This document shows, piece by piece, positions 18,152-25,351 of a stretch of 32,393 nt of DNA. The stretch lies in IMG/VR virus record IMGVR_UViG_3300030430_004373, positions 1 through 32,393 of that record. One strand, given 5' to 3'. Each line of letters begins with the position of its first letter. Position 1 is the stretch's first letter. The notes under the pieces were generated by a model. That model had not been told where the DNA came from. It ran no database searches and saw only the letters and a list, made by a program, of their open reading frames with translations. Source of the stretch: a virus. Made by a program: the position numbers and the translations under genes.

Positions 18152-18952
18152 TCAAGATACCAGACTATTTGATACCTCACAAGCATCATTAAGATAATCT
18201 TTTGACAAATGTGCGTATCTAGTCACGATATTAAAATCTGACCAACCTCCTAAAATCTGTAACGTATGTAAAGGTGTACCATTTTGTACATGATGTGAAG
18301 CCCATGTGTGCCTTAAATCATGCCAACGCATACCTTTCAAACCAGCTTTATCTAATGCTTTATACCAGCCTGTATTAGATGCTCTGGTTATTTTTCTACC
18401 TGCATAGGTAAAAACATAGGGACCTTTCCTGTCAATGCTGCTTAAAAGCTCTTTGCATTTTTTGTTTAAAGGTACACATAAAACTTTACCGTTTTTTGTT
18501 TCTGTACCTTCTATAGCTACTTGGTCCTCTACTATTTGTTCCCATCTAAGATTGAGGCAGTTAGACATTCTTACTCCTGTCAATAAGGAGAAAATGAAAG
18601 GCTTTTTTAAATGCTCGGGGAGATGAACATAAAGCTTTTCAATATCCTCTTGCGAAAAGTAGTGTGACTTTTTGGGAGAATTATCGACACTTTTCACGAA
18701 AGGCTTGGTATCTAACCACCCCAACTCTTCATAAGCAAAATTAAGTATTGCTCTGAAGAAACTTAAATATCTATTGACTGTACCTGATTTACCCTTGATG
18801 CCAGACCTTATGGCAGCAATGTCAGCTCTAGTCAAAGAATTTAAGTCTTTATTTTCTAACAATGGGTCAAAATATTTTCTGTATGAAAAATCATTCTTTC
18901 CCATCTTTTTAAATCTGTAATATTCTTTAAGTGCTTCTTTCCAAGTCTTCAT
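18152..18952 (-). CDS. int: Tyrosine recombinase (phage integrase)
   Basis: A 266-aa integrase, short for the family. Residues 1-95 form the core-binding SAM-like domain (AALKEYYRFK-like start, then TVNRYLSFFRAILNFAYEEL). The catalytic domain shows Arg128 (TGVRMSN), Lys153 (ETKNGK), His211 and Arg214 (WHDLRHTWASHH), Trp237 (LGGWSDFN, in the place of the second His, as in Cre) and Tyr246 (TRYAHLS) as nucleophile, so it looks active. No arm-binding domain is obvious. The start follows AAGGAGAAAAATAA by normal spacing. It would catalyse site-specific integration and excision, making a temperate life style likely. Convergent to the giant virion gene. Confidence 0.93.
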   Translation of the reverse strand: MKTWKEALKEYYRFKKMGKNDFSYRKYFDPLLENKDLNSLTRADIAAIRSGIKGKSGTVNRYLSFFRAILNFAYEELGWLDTKPFVKSVDNSPKKSHYFSQEDIEKLYVHLPEHLKKPFIFSLLTGVRMSNCLNLRWEQIVEDQVAIEGTETKNGKVLCVPLNKKCKELLSSIDRKGPYVFTYAGRKITRASNTGWYKALDKAGLKGMRWHDLRHTWASHHVQNGTPLHTLQILGGWSDFNIVTRYAHLSKDYLNDACEVSNSLVS

Positions 18953-19040
18953 TTATTTTTCTCCTTTTTTTTAATTGATGTCTTATATTATCCAAGCTCT
19001 TTTGGGATAATTTTCCTGCATGTTTAATTTTAGTTTTCAT
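18927..19040 (-). CDS. Small basic protein overlapping the integrase start
   Basis: A 37-aa ORF (MKTKIKHAGKLSQKSLDNIR ... QLKKRRKINEDLERST) that begins in a four-base ATGA overlap with the stop of the upstream 454-aa gene and ends 26 bp inside the integrase gene. It contains the integrase ribosome-binding site. The sequence is helical and basic; a small DNA-binding protein such as an excisionase or integration helper can be imagined, but no family signature is seen. Coupling supports a real gene; small size leaves doubt. Confidence 0.45.
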   Translation of the reverse strand: MKTKIKHAGKLSQKSLDNIRHQLKKRRKINEDLERST

Positions 19041-20401
19041 ACTGTTTCTAATTCACCTACTTCATCATTTATGTTTACAACATAGTCTTTTGTTACTACA
19101 CCTATTTCTTTGTTACCAACCCAACAAGCTTTTCTCCAAACAAAACCATTAACAGCATTTTTGCCTGTAGACCTCATAAGATGCCCTCTTCTAAAATGTA
19201 ATCTTTTTTTATGTCCTTGTAATTTTGATTCGCTTGAAACTTCGTCTGGTATATTCAAAGAAACAATGTAATGTTCAAATTTTGGTTTTTGTGATGGTCT
19301 ATTTTTGTATGGATTTTTTTTGTTAAAAACTTTAGTGCTTGGCTGTACAAACCCTTGTCTTTTGCAACTTACACAAGCATCTTTAAAATCAGGATTAAAT
19401 AAAATACCAATACCAATAACGGTATTTAAAACATGTTCCAATGTGCTTACAAATGGTGAAGCTCTTGATATTGCAAAATCAACATCTGTAAAAGTTTTGA
19501 TTCTTTCATTTCTTTCTTTTCTTGCTTCCTCTACATATTCATCTTTGTAAATACTTTGATGTCCATGCTCTGTAACTCTATGTGGTGTATATAAATGTGT
19601 AATTATATTTGGTAAGTTTTTTTCCCAAGCACAAAACGGGTCATTAGGAATCAAAGGTATAGGAAAAATAAGACCCGTTTCGAGCATACTAACTTTGACT
19701 TGATTACCAATTGGAACCCAAAATTCTTGGGGAAGAAAAAAAGACCTCCTTCCTGTCAATACTTTTTTAACTTCTTCCTCTAGGCTATCATTCAAAATAT
19801 CTTTTTTAATTTCATCTTCTAAACAATAAGAAAAAGTGACTGTGCATTTTAACCAAGAATCAAATTCAAAATTTGTCATTTGGTCAAAACTCTTGAGAGC
19901 TTCTTTAGGAACCTGTGCTTTTTTCACTAAAGTATCTCTTATGTAATTATGTTTTTCTGCTTTGGAATATTCTTCTATTGCTAAGATAGTTGTGAAAAAA
20001 GGATGTTCTTTAATAATCAAACATTGTTCAGACGGAACTCTAATTACTAAGTCTTCAAAAAATTTATTGACTGTAGTATTGTTTGGCATTACATCCAGCA
20101 AAGTAGTCATATTATAAGAAAACTTTGTTGATTTAAGCCATTTATCATATTCATCTCCACAAACGCTAATAAACTTTTCTAAAGAATCATCAAATACATA
20201 ATCGGGTCCTGTTTGTTTCAGACCCGCCATATTGCCAAGCATATTTAAATTTATTAAATCAGCATAGTTTTTATTGTATTTTTTTCTTATTTGTTCTCCT
20301 TGACTTATAGAACTTCTATCAAAATTTAAGTTAAGAACGTCATGAGCATGATAAAACCCACTTGAAAGTTGTTGCTTGTTTCTTAATCTATTACCCCTCA
20401 T
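19037..20401 (-). CDS. 454-aa phage protein of unknown function with RRGH C-terminal motif
   Basis: No family is recognised with confidence. The first 300 residues are mixed helices and strands without membrane segments; a lone CxxC sits at about 370 (DACVSCKRQG). The C-terminal 50 residues carry KKRLHFRRGHLMRSTGKNAV, then FVWRKACWVGNKEIGVVTKDY; similar 'H..RRGH.R...G...W....VG....G.V.KDY' endings are found in many unannotated phage and plasmid proteins. The conserved His and Arg residues suggest a nucleic-acid or nucleotide binding or catalytic site, unproven. It lies upstream of the integrase and overlaps neighbours on both sides by 4 bp. Confidence 0.7.
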   Translation of the reverse strand: MRGNRLRNKQQLSSGFYHAHDVLNLNFDRSSISQGEQIRKKYNKNYADLINLNMLGNMAGLKQTGPDYVFDDSLEKFISVCGDEYDKWLKSTKFSYNMTTLLDVMPNNTTVNKFFEDLVIRVPSEQCLIIKEHPFFTTILAIEEYSKAEKHNYIRDTLVKKAQVPKEALKSFDQMTNFEFDSWLKCTVTFSYCLEDEIKKDILNDSLEEEVKKVLTGRRSFFLPQEFWVPIGNQVKVSMLETGLIFPIPLIPNDPFCAWEKNLPNIITHLYTPHRVTEHGHQSIYKDEYVEEARKERNERIKTFTDVDFAISRASPFVSTLEHVLNTVIGIGILFNPDFKDACVSCKRQGFVQPSTKVFNKKNPYKNRPSQKPKFEHYIVSLNIPDEVSSESKLQGHKKRLHFRRGHLMRSTGKNAVNGFVWRKACWVGNKEIGVVTKDYVVNINDEVGELETV

Positions 20402-20592
20402 TGCATCATACCTTCGTCATCTTTATTAAGAAGTTGTTTAAGTTTTTCATTCCACATTTTTTTAAACTCTGGATTTTTTGCTGCAATCTCTGCTTCTTTT
20501 AAAGCCACAAATCTTTCTGACAAATGTCTGTGCTGTAGTATTTTTCTCCAGCTGCTTTCTGGTAATTTGTATATCTTAGAATTATCTTCCAT
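20398..20592 (-). CDS. Small helical protein, unknown
   Basis: A 64-aa hydrophilic, helical protein (MEDNSKIYKLPESSWRKILQ ... KNPEFKKMWNEKLKQLLNK). Its stop overlaps the start of the 454-aa gene by four bases and its start lies 11 bp inside the preceding zinc-ribbon gene, so it is read as one translation unit with both. It may be a partner or regulator of the 454-aa protein; there is no direct evidence. Confidence 0.65.
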   Translation of the reverse strand: MEDNSKIYKLPESSWRKILQHRHLSERFVALKEAEIAAKNPEFKKMWNEKLKQLLNKDDEGMMQ

Positions 20593-20755
20593 TTTTCTTT
20601 CTCTCTTCTCTTTGTTTTTCTTTAAAACACTCAGTACAAATTTGACTTTCTTTTACAGACCAAAGACCTTCATCTTCTTTTACTTGTTCTGAGCATTCAT
20701 CACAAATATATTTAATACCTGTAATTTTTCCGTTCTGATAAATAATTAATTCCAT
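20582..20755 (-). CDS. Small zinc-ribbon protein
   Basis: A 57-aa ORF beginning MELIIYQNGKITGIKYI and carrying two CxxC knuckles (CDEC at 18-21, CTEC at 40-43) followed by a basic tail (KEKQREERKKNGR). Four cysteines in this spacing form a zinc ribbon or DksA-like finger fold. The start is coupled to the upstream stop by TAATG at 20753-20757. Likely a small nucleic-acid or protein binding factor. Confidence 0.6.
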   Translation of the reverse strand: MELIIYQNGKITGIKYICDECSEQVKEDEGLWSVKESQICTECFKEKQREERKKNGR

Positions 20756-21018
20756 TATTTCAACCTAACAATTTTATTCTTATATATTCTGCCAACAAAG
20801 TTTTCAGGTTTGTTTTCTTTAAAGTCATTGAAGAGACTCTTGCTGCCAAAGACTGCCCTCTTTGCATAAACTACTTTATGTCCGTCTGCTTCCAGCTCTT
20901 TGACATAAGCATCCATCTCTTTATTTATTTCAATATCTCCTTCTACAGTTTGCTCCCAAACTAATTGCTTGGACCCGTCAGGTAATTGGATTTGTATTTT
21001 GAAGTTGCTATATTCCAT
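20755..21018 (-). CDS. Small unknown protein behind promoter copy B
   Basis: An 87-aa protein (MEYSNFKIQIQLPDGSKQLV ... NFVGRIYKNKIVRLK), alternating beta-strands and one helix (NKEMDAYVKELEADGHKVV). The ATG follows AAGGAG with normal spacing and lies 43 bp downstream of the conserved promoter element at 21061-21077. It is the first gene of the unit that runs leftward through the zinc ribbon, the 454-aa gene and possibly the integrase. No family recognised. Confidence 0.7.
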   Translation of the reverse strand: MEYSNFKIQIQLPDGSKQLVWEQTVEGDIEINKEMDAYVKELEADGHKVVYAKRAVFGSKSLFNDFKENKPENFVGRIYKNKIVRLK

Positions 21019-21060
21019 TTTTTCTCCTTAATATGTTATTTAATGGTTTATGTGTTAAGA

Positions 21061-21077
21061 GTATCACACGATTACAA
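21061..21077 (-). promoter_or_regulatory. Conserved leftward promoter/operator element, copy B
   Basis: Minus strand reads TTGTAATCGTGTGATAC, followed by TCTTAACA. GATACT is the -10 candidate; CTTGTG-like bases stand near -35. It agrees with copies A, C and D in TGTAATnGTrTGATAC. It should drive the gene starting at 21018. Confidence 0.65.
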
Positions 21078-21102
21078 ATGACACAAGCATTTAATTAGAG
21101 CT

Positions 21103-21201
21103 CCCTCTGTGGCAAATTAACCCACATATATGTACCACTAATGTTTCGTGGTGTAAGAGTACAGGTATCACACACATTTGCCTAGATACGACACCAGAGG
21201 G
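21103..21201. ncRNA. Structured non-coding segment with nested stems and possible pseudoknot
   Basis: This 99-bp part of a 214-bp gene-free stretch shows nested pairing: CCCTCTG (21103-21109) with CAGAGGG (21195-21201); GGCAAAT (21111-21117) with ATTTGCC (21176-21182); TGTAC (21131-21135) with GTACA (21159-21163); and ACCAC (21134-21138) with GTGGT (21148-21152). GTATC (21165-21169) can also pair with GATAC (21185-21189) across the second stem, a pseudoknot. A partial promoter element (GTGTGATAC on minus) lies inside. It matches no RNA class I can recognise; the expressed strand is unknown. Confidence 0.45.
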
Positions 21202-21232
21202 AAAGCACCGATTTTTGGAGGTACCCTTATCT

Positions 21233-21454
21233 TCAATTAAAATCATTTTTTTTGACTACTTCCAAAGTATTTCCAGCACTGTTGCTGCTATGATAAATAG
21301 CAGACATTATTCCTTCTTTTGTCACAGGAAAATCAAATTCTTTGAATGTTAAGTGTCCTTCATCTTGAGATTTAAAAAATGCTTTTGCTTCTCTTTTAGA
21401 TTCAAACCATGTGGTTTGCTCATGATTTATATCTTCAACTAAATATAATTTCAT
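21233..21454 (-). CDS. Small unknown protein
   Basis: A 73-aa protein starting MKLYLVEDINHEQTTWFESK, a beginning common in small early phage proteins: two beta-strands, then a helix (REAKAFFKSQ) and acidic loop. AAGGAG precedes the ATG. It overlaps the upstream gene by four bases (ATGA). Family and function are unknown. It is the last gene before the structured segment at 21103-21201. Confidence 0.65.
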   Translation of the reverse strand: MKLYLVEDINHEQTTWFESKREAKAFFKSQDEGHLTFKEFDFPVTKEGIMSAIYHSSNSAGNTLEVVKKNDFN

Positions 21455-21726
21455 TGTTTTCTCCTTTTTTTATTGTTAGCTTCTCGAACTGATTCGTTTT
21501 CTGCAGAAAACCATTCTTCAATAATTTGTTTTTTCAATTCTTGCTCAGATAAACCTGTATTATTTTCTATAATATTTAAATGTTTTTGAGCAACTACTAA
21601 AGTTTTGTAATTGTGAAAACTTTCATTAGTCAAAGTGAATTTATAGTTTGGACCTGAATAATAAACTACGTTATCTAGCATTTCTGCAGACATTCCATAA
21701 TCTATTACTTGTTTTTTATTTTTCAT
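21451..21726 (-). CDS. Small unknown protein behind promoter copy C
   Basis: A 91-aa protein (MKNKKQVIDYGMSAEMLDNV ... EEWFSAENESVREANNKKRR) with a basic start, central beta-strands (YYSGPNYKFTLT) and a long helical, charged C-terminus. AGGAGAAAATATG gives a strong start; the promoter element at 21763 lies 38 bp upstream. No family recognised. Confidence 0.65.
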   Translation of the reverse strand: MKNKKQVIDYGMSAEMLDNVVYYSGPNYKFTLTNESFHNYKTLVVAQKHLNIIENNTGLSEQELKKQIIEEWFSAENESVREANNKKRRKQ

Positions 21727-21762
21727 ATTTTCTCCTATATGAATTGTTGTTTAAGTTGTAAG

Positions 21763-21779
21763 TGTATCACACAATTACA
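21763..21779 (-). promoter_or_regulatory. Conserved leftward promoter/operator element, copy C
   Basis: Minus strand reads TGTAATTGTGTGATACA with TGTA and TACA arms nine bases apart. TTTGGA stands 17 bp upstream of the GATACA as a weak -35. It should drive the genes at 21726 and 21454. The intergenic sequence upstream, 21780-21823, holds another TTGTGTGAAAT-like stretch on the plus strand but no full copy. Confidence 0.65.
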
Positions 21780-21823
21780 AATAATTCCAAATAGTTTTGT
21801 GACAATTGTGTGAAATCTTTTGA

Positions 21824-22282
21824 TTAAAATGTATTTACAGTGTATTTCTTAAATAATTTTATAGGAATCAAACAAGCTATCTTGGCTTGTGTATCTCCAT
21901 CCCCTGTAATTTTTTGTGACTTTATATTGTTAATTAAAATACATTCAAGTATTTTTTTTGGTGTGGTCCACATTATTTCTTTGCCTGTATCTATAGCCCA
22001 ATAATCTGCTTCAGTCGCTAACAGTGCTGATGGTTTTTTAAACATAAACAACTCTATTAAAATGTTGCCTGTTTCTTGTGATTTATAATCAAACTTAACT
22101 TCAATTTTTTTATCTACCTCTGGCACAAAAATATCATACTTTGAAAATTTTCTAGGTATTAAAACAGCTGATGGATATTTTTTTTGTATTGAAGAAAGAA
22201 CTTTTTGTTCAATGTTTTTGCCAATAATTAAGTCGCTATAAAAAGCTTCTTGACTATTTTTTTTGTAGTTCCTTGTAGTCAT
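21824..22282 (-). CDS. PD-(D/E)XK-like nuclease
   Basis: A 152-aa protein. The core KYDIFVPEVDKKIEVKFDYK (about residues 48-67) has Asp in YDIF and the Glu-Val-Lys triad typical of the PD-(D/E)XK nuclease fold; the following strand ILIELFMFKKPSALLATEAD and YWAID fit the rest of the fold, and a Glu near residue 25 could be the helix-1 acid. It could act as a Holliday-junction resolvase or branched-DNA nuclease in the recombination set; specific type is not determined. Its start overlaps the preceding gene by 29 bp. Confidence 0.6.
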   Translation of the reverse strand: MTTRNYKKNSQEAFYSDLIIGKNIEQKVLSSIQKKYPSAVLIPRKFSKYDIFVPEVDKKIEVKFDYKSQETGNILIELFMFKKPSALLATEADYWAIDTGKEIMWTTPKKILECILINNIKSQKITGDGDTQAKIACLIPIKLFKKYTVNTF

Positions 22283-22733
22283 CCTCAGATAACAAAGACT
22301 TCACTGAGACTTCGTTGAAAGCGTGGTCAGAAGAAGTTATTTTTTTTGCAATTTCAATACACTTTAAATCAGAAGATGTGACTTCAGATTGAAATGTAGC
22401 AGCATTTATTACAGTCAAAAGCATATCTCTGACAGTGAGATTATCTATTTTAGAAATTTTTGAAAGTTGCTTCCATCTATATTCTTGAGATTCAAGCTGC
22501 CTTATTTTAAAGCCTTGACCTGCATTTTTTAGATTGATTAGTTTTCTTTTTAAGGATGAGTAAGTATTCCAATTTGTAATATCTTCCTGCTCTCTTCCAC
22601 AACTTTTACACCTAAAGTCTCCATAAGTTGTAGTGCATACTCCCCTGCAAGGAGAGCCAGACAAACTAGCTTCCCCTTGTATTGATGAGAGCCTTGCTGA
22701 ATTTGCAAGACTCTTTTCTGAGTTAGTTTCCAT
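22254..22733 (-). CDS. DUF1289-like cysteine-motif protein with long C-terminal extension
   Basis: A 159-aa protein. Residues 27-60 read SPCRGVCTTTYGDFRCKSCG, REQEDITNWNTYSS: the pattern SPCxxxC...C..CGR...EI..W is that of DUF1289-type small proteins, which usually are only 60-80 residues long. Here a helical C-terminus of about 95 residues (LKRKLINLKN ... VKSLLSEDDYKELQ) is added. The Cys cluster probably binds a metal. Function unknown; context with nuclease, SSB and exonuclease suggests nucleic-acid work. Upstream, 22734-22816 has no gene but holds a TATAAAAT -10-like site and a 7-bp hairpin (AGAAAGA, TCTTTCT). Confidence 0.55.
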   Translation of the reverse strand: METNSEKSLANSARLSSIQGEASLSGSPCRGVCTTTYGDFRCKSCGREQEDITNWNTYSSLKRKLINLKNAGQGFKIRQLESQEYRWKQLSKISKIDNLTVRDMLLTVINAATFQSEVTSSDLKCIEIAKKITSSDHAFNEVSVKSLLSEDDYKELQKK

Positions 22734-22816
22734 CTTACAAATGAGAAAGAATTAATCTTTCTGGGCTAATTTTATAGAAAAAATGGTGTTTTGTATATCT
22801 TTTGTAATTAAAAGAA

Positions 22817-23176
22817 TTAAAACGGAATATCAGTGTCTCCAAACTCTTCTACCGCCATTTCTTTTTGCTCTGTTTGTTGTTGTTTAATAGGGCTAAAAGA
22901 AAAACTCATTGCTGGTGCTTTTTCACTAGCACCTGCTTTTCTGGTCCAAGCGTTTACAAACACATCTACTTTGATGCCTGTAATATCACCACTTCCATTT
23001 CTAATTAAATATTTTTCTATGTTATCAACAGTGTTGTAACCTTTAGGGTCATTATCTAAATTAGTTGTAGATAAAGTAATGTTAGCCCTGCCTTGATGTG
23101 TTGCAGAATTTTCATTCTTTTTATCCTTATTGCCCCATACAGAGCCCCTATTTGTGTTGTCGAAAGTTTTAGTCAT
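22817..23176 (-). CDS. Single-stranded DNA-binding-like protein with SSB acidic tip
   Basis: A 119-aa protein starting MTKTFDNTNRGSVWGNKDKK, with a beta-rich body (ANITLSTTNL, GIKVDVFVNAW) and a disordered Gln/Glu-rich tail ending EEFGDTDIPF. That acidic end with DIPF is the hallmark of bacterial SSB C-terminal tips which dock replication and repair partners. The fold is not a textbook OB signature, so it may be a phage SSB substitute. It stands 16 bp after a RHH-like gene and next to YqaJ and ERF genes, giving a recombination set. Confidence 0.65.
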   Translation of the reverse strand: MTKTFDNTNRGSVWGNKDKKNENSATHQGRANITLSTTNLDNDPKGYNTVDNIEKYLIRNGSGDITGIKVDVFVNAWTRKAGASEKAPAMSFSFSPIKQQQTEQKEMAVEEFGDTDIPF

Positions 23177-23192
23177 TTTTTACCTCTTATGT

Positions 23193-23387
23193 CTAAAGTT
23201 TCTTGTTTTCCTCTGCCTGAACATATCTTCCAATGATTGCTTTTAAACAAGAAGATATACTTCTTGCATAAAACTCATGGTCCATAGTTTCAGTAAGGTC
23301 CTTTAATGCGTTGTAATCTTTCTCAGAAATCCTTGAAAGAACAACTTTGTTTGTACTCTTTTGAGTATCTTGCATTTCTACTGCCAT
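23193..23387 (-). CDS. Small protein, possible ribbon-helix-helix type
   Basis: A 64-aa protein: KVVLSRISEKDYNALKDLTE then SISSCLKAIIGRYVQAEENK. A beta-strand followed by two helices of this size is compatible with a ribbon-helix-helix DNA-binding dimer, but the match is only in layout. It lies between the SSB-like and YqaJ genes in the same leftward unit. A regulator of the recombination operon is one option. Confidence 0.5.
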   Translation of the reverse strand: MAVEMQDTQKSTNKVVLSRISEKDYNALKDLTETMDHEFYARSISSCLKAIIGRYVQAEENKKL

Positions 23388-23389
23388 TT

Positions 23390-24349
23390 TTACTCCTCTA
23401 TTAGTTTTGTATAGATTCTTGTGTCCCCTTCTTGTCTATATTTTTCAATAACTTCAAAGGGTATGTTTTCCTCCTTAACAAGATTAGAATAATTGACCCT
23501 GCCTTTGGCTTGTGTCATGTGGCATCTAACCTTTCCATTTTTAGTTAATGTTTCAAAGGAACCTTTATTTTCTGCAACCAGCTCTTTTGCTAGTTCTTTT
23601 TTTCTTTTTTCTAATTCGTCTTTCTTTGTAGATATTTCTGCCAAAGCAATTTGTATCTCTGCCAACTCTTCAGTCTTTTCTGTATTTTCTACTTCCTTAT
23701 ACTGAATACCAACTCCGTCTCTATCTGCAGACCAAGATGAAATATATTTAGGGTCCTGACATGCTTTGTGATACCAATCTATAAATTCTTTTGCTTTGGG
23801 TATGTACGTCTTCGCCCACTGTGGTTCTCTCTCTACCCATTCTTGATGGTATTCTGTATCGCTATACCATTGAAAAAACAACATCTCATCTAGGTCCATG
23901 CACTCCATGCCAAGCTGCATTTGATGCCAATAGTTTCTTTTTTCCTCACGAACATTTGTACATGGTTTTGTTTGTGGACATTTAACTTCAACTGCAGACG
24001 TTTTGCCGTTCCTGCCTTTTACAAGCACACCATCTGGAGACATACCCATCCAATCATATTCAGGATGCACAACAAAAGATGGCTGCACTATTTGATAGCC
24101 TAACTTCTCTAATGTTTTCAAAGCCTTTGGTTCATTTTCTTTACCCATAGCTATTGCATAAAGTGCTCTTTGGTCAAACGGGTCTTGTGGAAGCTTCTTC
24201 CATTCTCTATACATATCTCTACCCATTGCATCCCATTGGTCTCCTTTGAGCCAGATATGCTCTTTGACTGCTCCTGCAAACCTAGTCCCTGTAATTCTGT
24301 TGGTCCTTTGGTCGTGCCAAGCCTGTGAGCCTTGTACTATGTCAGACAT
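23390..24349 (-). CDS. YqaJ/lambda-exonuclease-like recombinase nuclease
   Basis: A 319-aa protein. The YqaJ signature is present in order: GSQAWHDQRTNRITGTRFA (7-25), GKENEPKALKTLEKLGY (69-85), MSPDG with Asp106, and AVEVKCPQ with Glu121 and Lys123 forming the metal-dependent catalytic site. HQMQLGMECMD (about 143) gives the next helix. The C-terminal part (about 215-265) is a coiled coil (EISTKKDELEKRKKELAKEL), longer than in lambda Exo. It would resect double-stranded DNA 5' to 3' to make ends for the ERF annealing protein encoded one gene upstream. Confidence 0.85.
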   Translation of the reverse strand: MSDIVQGSQAWHDQRTNRITGTRFAGAVKEHIWLKGDQWDAMGRDMYREWKKLPQDPFDQRALYAIAMGKENEPKALKTLEKLGYQIVQPSFVVHPEYDWMGMSPDGVLVKGRNGKTSAVEVKCPQTKPCTNVREEKRNYWHQMQLGMECMDLDEMLFFQWYSDTEYHQEWVEREPQWAKTYIPKAKEFIDWYHKACQDPKYISSWSADRDGVGIQYKEVENTEKTEELAEIQIALAEISTKKDELEKRKKELAKELVAENKGSFETLTKNGKVRCHMTQAKGRVNYSNLVKEENIPFEVIEKYRQEGDTRIYTKLIEE

Positions 24350-24597
24350 TCTTCCTCCTGCACATCAAAAGCGTTCTTGAAATTTTCTACTATTTTGCGT
24401 ATTTGTTCGTCTGAATATTCATAATAAATTCCGCCTTCATTCCAGAAAAATATTCCGTCTTCTAAAATTCCGTGTTCTTTGTGAATTAATTTTATTCTTG
24501 TCGGTAACTCTTCAAAATATGACCAATTATCATGACCATATTTTAATATTGAGTAAGCTGATATATGTTTTTTTAATGTGTAATCAGTTTTTATCAT
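24337..24597 (-). CDS. Small unknown protein between ERF and YqaJ
   Basis: An 86-aa protein (MIKTDYTLKKHISAYSILKY ... IFFWNEGGIYYEYSDEQIRK) rich in aromatic residues, with a helical C-terminus. It overlaps the ERF gene by four bases and the exonuclease gene by 13, so co-translation is likely. No family recognised; it may help the annealing pair. Confidence 0.65.
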   Translation of the reverse strand: MIKTDYTLKKHISAYSILKYGHDNWSYFEELPTRIKLIHKEHGILEDGIFFWNEGGIYYEYSDEQIRKIVENFKNAFDVQEEECLT

Positions 24598-25250
24598 TTA
24601 GCATTCTCCGTTTTTTTATTTTTAGATTTTAATTCTTCAACTTTATTTTTAATTACTTTTAAAGTTTCTTCATCTCCAGATAAAGTAGCTGCTTTGGTGT
24701 AATTTTCTATAGTAGATTTGTACTCGCTTTCATCTGCTTGTTCTATTGCTGCAAGAAAAGCATCTCCAGAACTTCTTTCTGGCACAAATTCGTTTGATTC
24801 TTCTTTTGGAGCAGCTGATTTATTTTCTGATTCATTGTATTCTTCTTCTGGTTCTCCCTCAGAAAAAGGCACACAAAATGTCGAGAGCAAAGATGTTTTA
24901 AAAGCAAAACTTTTTGCGGCTTCTAAATCTTTTCCTTGTTTAGATTTTGATTGACCAGCATACATCACATCAACATAGCTTCCATCTTCACATGACACAA
25001 ACCTCAACGTGCCAGATATTTTTGTCATAGTCACCCCGCCATCAAAAACTTTTGTACTAATTTCTAAATTAGGCTGGATAGCGGTTAATATTTTATTTTG
25101 CCTGAGTGGTTTTGAAAATGACTCAATTACTTGGTCAATAGTTCTGTAGTCGTAATTATTAAAACTATTATGACCTTCTTTTTTTATTCCTTCTTTGTGT
25201 ACATATTCTTGTACATTTTGAAGGGCTTCATAGATTTTTGTTTTACTCAT
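24594..25250 (-). CDS. erf: ERF-family single-strand annealing protein
   Basis: A 218-aa protein. The N-terminal 125 residues fit the ERF recombinase family: helix ALQNVQEYVHKEGIKKEG, then NNYDYRTIDQVIESFSKPLR, strand-rich middle, and GQSKSKQGKDLEAAKSFAFK, the family's K-rich loop followed by the AxxxAxK helix and TFCVPF. Residues 135-218 are acidic, Ser and Glu rich, and variable. It would anneal complementary single strands made by the YqaJ exonuclease, with SSB nearby. It is the first gene of the leftward recombination unit, divergent from the replication genes. Confidence 0.85.
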   Translation of the reverse strand: MSKTKIYEALQNVQEYVHKEGIKKEGHNSFNNYDYRTIDQVIESFSKPLRQNKILTAIQPNLEISTKVFDGGVTMTKISGTLRFVSCEDGSYVDVMYAGQSKSKQGKDLEAAKSFAFKTSLLSTFCVPFSEGEPEEEYNESENKSAAPKEESNEFVPERSSGDAFLAAIEQADESEYKSTIENYTKAATLSGDEETLKVIKNKVEELKSKNKKTENAK

Positions 25251-25351
25251 TTAGACCTCCGTAAAACACAATGATACAGAAAATTAGTTTGATTTCAAAT
25301 AATTCTTTACTATTTTTTTTTGCTGTGGCAAAGTTCATTTCAGAGGTCTAC

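Noticed and set aside
18239-18245. Trp in place of the second catalytic His of the integrase, read as a defect
   Set aside because: Active recombinases such as Cre also carry Trp at this place and all other catalytic residues are present.
25271-25351. 27-residue hydrophobic N-terminal extension of the O-like protein
   Set aside because: The extension lies in the divergent promoter region and the winged helix begins right after ATG 25352, which has a better ribosome-binding site.
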